This document shows, piece by piece, positions 61,210-62,800 of a stretch of DNA of 62,800 nt (the first letter of the stretch is position 1; each line of letters begins with the position of its first letter). A model generated the notes under the pieces. The model saw only the letters and a program-made list of their open reading frames with translations, was not told the origin of the DNA and searched no databases. The stretch covers positions 1 to 62,800 of the forward strand of contig JADGRA010000055.1 of NCBI GenBank assembly GCA_017881265.1, read 5' to 3'. Source of the DNA: Myxococcaceae bacterium (GTDB taxonomy: Bacteria > Myxococcota > Myxococcia > Myxococcales > Myxococcaceae). The position numbers and the translations under genes are program-made.

Positions 61210-61933
61210 TCACCTGGACGCCGACACGTGCTTGCTCCCGGCGCGACCGCCGTGCGGGCCTGCGCCTGGCGCCGCTGAGGGACAGTCTGCGGACAACGGG
61301 CAGGCGTCACAGCGCGGCCGGCTGCGTGTGCACAGCGTCTGGCCGTGATGGCGCAGCACCAGGTGGGCGCGCAGGGCAAAGGGAACCGAGTCGCCGGCTT
61401 CCGGGGACACGCGCGCGGTGACTTCCCTCCAGGTGCGCGCGTAGTGCGGGTGGTCCTGGCCGAAGCCTAGGCGGACCAGCACCCGAAGGCCGTTCGACTC
61501 CAGGCCCAGCAGCGGACGGGCTCTGGAGAACAAGAGGAGACGGTCCGCCCCCGGCTCGCCCACCCCAGGAAAGCGCCGCAGGATGCGGCGGGCCTCGAGG
61601 AGCGGGCGCTTCACCACCTTGGACAGGGGCGCCTCCAGCACGGCCGCCAGCGTCGCCGCGCGAAGCAGCTTCTCCACCCTCCCGTCCGGCAGCATCCCCC
61701 CCGGGGAGAATGGCCTCGCGGAGCTCGCGGCGCGGGGCGGCCAGCAGCTGCTGCGGCCGCACGCCGACGCGTGACTTCAGTCGCTCGAACGTCAGCCGTC
61801 GACGCGCGTCGTCCACCAGGTACGCCGCGTTTTCCCAGAGGACCAGCTCAAACGGGTCGCGCGTCGGCGGAGAAAGCGGACGCCCATGCTGGCGCTCGAG
61901 GGCGGTGACCACCGCTTTCAGAGACAGACCCAT
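61210..61933 (-). pseudogene. endonuclease III-like protein, frameshifted in a G7 tract
   Basis: The N-terminal frame starts at ATG 61933 ('MGLSLKAVVTALERQHGRPL') and runs to 'REAILPGG'. The frame then shifts at a run of seven G, and the C-terminal part continues from 'MLPDGRVEKLLRAATLAAV' to the stop at 61210. With six G instead of seven the two halves join in one frame as 'LPGGMLPDG'. The [4Fe-4S]-type cluster 'CTRSRPRCDACPLSADC' is present. In the helix-hairpin-helix region 'FPGVGEPGADRLLL' lacks the usual catalytic lysine and the expected aspartate is replaced by 'LESNGLRV', so even intact it may not be a normal lyase. The frameshift may be real or a homopolymer sequencing error. Confidence 0.65.
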
Positions 61934-62017
61934 TGTTTGCCCGGGCGGGGAATTGAGGGGCCTTCGGTCCAGAAAGGCAAGGCCGCGGGGGGCGACCGGC
62001 GCTGGCGGCACCCCGTT

Positions 62018-62800
62018 TCAGTACAGCGTCTGCAGCTCGGTGCCCGGGTAGTAGTGCAGCAAAATCTCCTGGTAACTCTTCCCCGCGTCGGCCATCAGCT
62101 TGGCCCCCCACTGGCAAAGGCCCGCGCCATGGCCGAAGCCCCGGCCCACCAGGCGCACCCCACCCTTGCCGTCCGCCATCACCTCGAAGAGGAGGGAGCG
62201 CACGCGCTCGTACCCGAAGCGCTGCCGGAACTCGACGCCCTCCAGGGTGCGGCTTCCCACCGACAGCCTGCGGACGCGGCCGGTGGACGTCCGGGCCAGC
62301 ACCCGCACCTCGCCGCGCGCCTCCCGGCCCAGCACCTCCTCCAGCTCCTTCGCGCTCAGGCTGGTCGACCACTGCGTGGCCGGATGCTTGCCGCACGGGC
62401 ACGTCACCGCCTGCAGGTACGGCAAGTCGCGCTGGAGGGCCTGCAGCCCCGTCTCCGTCTGGCCCCCGCAGGAGGAGTGGAAGTAGGCCTCGATGGGTTC
62501 CAGTTCAAAGGTCAGCACCTGCCCGCGGGTGCTGGCCGTCGCCTCGCGCGTCTTGGGGTTTTCCCGCTCCAGGCCTCCGTACACCTGGGCCAGCACGCTG
62601 CTGCCCAGATGAAAGGGCTCGTCCAGGGCCTCCAGCTTCTTGTTGAGGGCGTAGGTGCGCGCCGCCACCGCCTGGGCGCGCAGCGCCTCCAGCGGGAAGC
62701 TGGGCGGCATCTCCCCGCCCAGCACCGCCACCACGTAGTCCTCCAGGGGAAGGACATTCACCAAGAGCAGCCGCCCCCGGTGCACCAGCGCCACCACGTC
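62018..62800 (-). CDS. SpoIID/LytB-domain protein (5' truncated by window)
   Basis: The visible 260 or so residues are the C-terminal portion of a SpoIID/LytB-domain protein. 'LPLEDYVVAVLGGEMPPSFP', 'LEALRAQAVAARTYAL', 'YFHSSCGGQTETG' and 'GRGFGHGAGLCQWGA' are characteristic. SpoIID-type proteins are peptidoglycan hydrolases (lytic transglycosylases) important in sporulation in Bacillus. Homologues in other bacteria act in cell-wall remodelling, and a role in myxobacterial spore wall is only a guess. The frame continues past the window end, so the start is not visible. Confidence 0.9.
   Translation of the reverse strand, partial: DVVALVHRGRLLLVNVLPLEDYVVAVLGGEMPPSFPLEALRAQAVAARTYALNKKLEALDEPFHLGSSVLAQVYGGLERENPKTREATASTRGQVLTFELEPIEAYFHSSCGGQTETGLQALQRDLPYLQAVTCPCGKHPATQWSTSLSAKELEEVLGREARGEVRVLARTSTGRVRRLSVGSRTLEGVEFRQRFGYERVRSLLFEVMADGKGGVRLVGRGFGHGAGLCQWGAKLMADAGKSYQEILLHYYPGTELQTLY

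Overview
The window looks like chromosome from a myxobacterium (Myxococcota, probably suborder Cystobacterineae). Coding DNA is very GC-rich with strong GC3. The bactofilin cluster bacN-bacO-bacP-padC has the same gene order as in Myxococcus xanthus. An FHA-domain sigma-54 activator, long TPR lipoprotein and secreted-protein genes, and an AIM24-domain protein also fit. I cannot name a genus from sequence alone.

Positions 1 to about 10890 are accessory DNA. A fragment of an arylsulfatase gene runs off the left edge. Then come a VirD4/TraG-like coupling ATPase, an FHA sigma-54 activator whose original 5' end is cut by an in-frame amber codon, a DUF1993 protein, a frameshifted replication-relaxation gene, a long imperfect inverted repeat, an orphan ParB, a phosphoribosyltransferase plus short DprA-like two-gene operon, and an excisionase-like plus tyrosine-integrase operon. 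The integrase ends beside the 3' end of a tRNA-Gly(GCC) gene. I read this as the right end of an integrated plasmid-like or conjugative element that uses the tRNA gene as its attachment site. No relaxase, ParA or second attachment site is visible, so the element either continues to the left or is decayed. The DprA-phosphoribosyltransferase pair, which sits in lower-GC DNA, is the best candidate here for a poorly described conflict or defence system.

Positions 10990 to 62800 are a dense housekeeping region. From left to right it holds phospholipid synthesis (pgsA), a transglycosylase and a TPR-AIM24 protein, nadB with rhomboid, LOG and TonB-family genes, pyrE, the bactofilin-PadC chromosome-organising cluster, an alpha/beta hydrolase, a large secreted TPR protein and a hybrid sensor kinase divergent from an OmpA-family protein. 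Next is the operon-like run xseA-xseB-ispA-dxs-tlyA, then an ECF sigma/anti-sigma pair, a LolB-like lipoprotein and exbBD. An acyl-CoA dehydrogenase with two MaoC dehydratases follows, then a HEAT-cyclophilin lipoprotein divergent from a Snf2/RapA-type helicase. The right part holds a lipid kinase, a receiver protein, aspS, recJ, yajC-secD-secF, an SDR/TetR pair with a clear operator, queA-tgt, a frameshifted endonuclease-III-like gene and a truncated SpoIID-domain gene.

Several genes show start or reading-frame problems that can be read directly. There is an amber codon at 2713, a 4-base-type frameshift near 5598, a G7 homopolymer frameshift near 61700, a recJ gene whose conserved N-terminus has only a CTG start, and an OmpA-family gene whose GTG start lies inside a good promoter. 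These could be true mutations, unusual initiation or sequencing errors.
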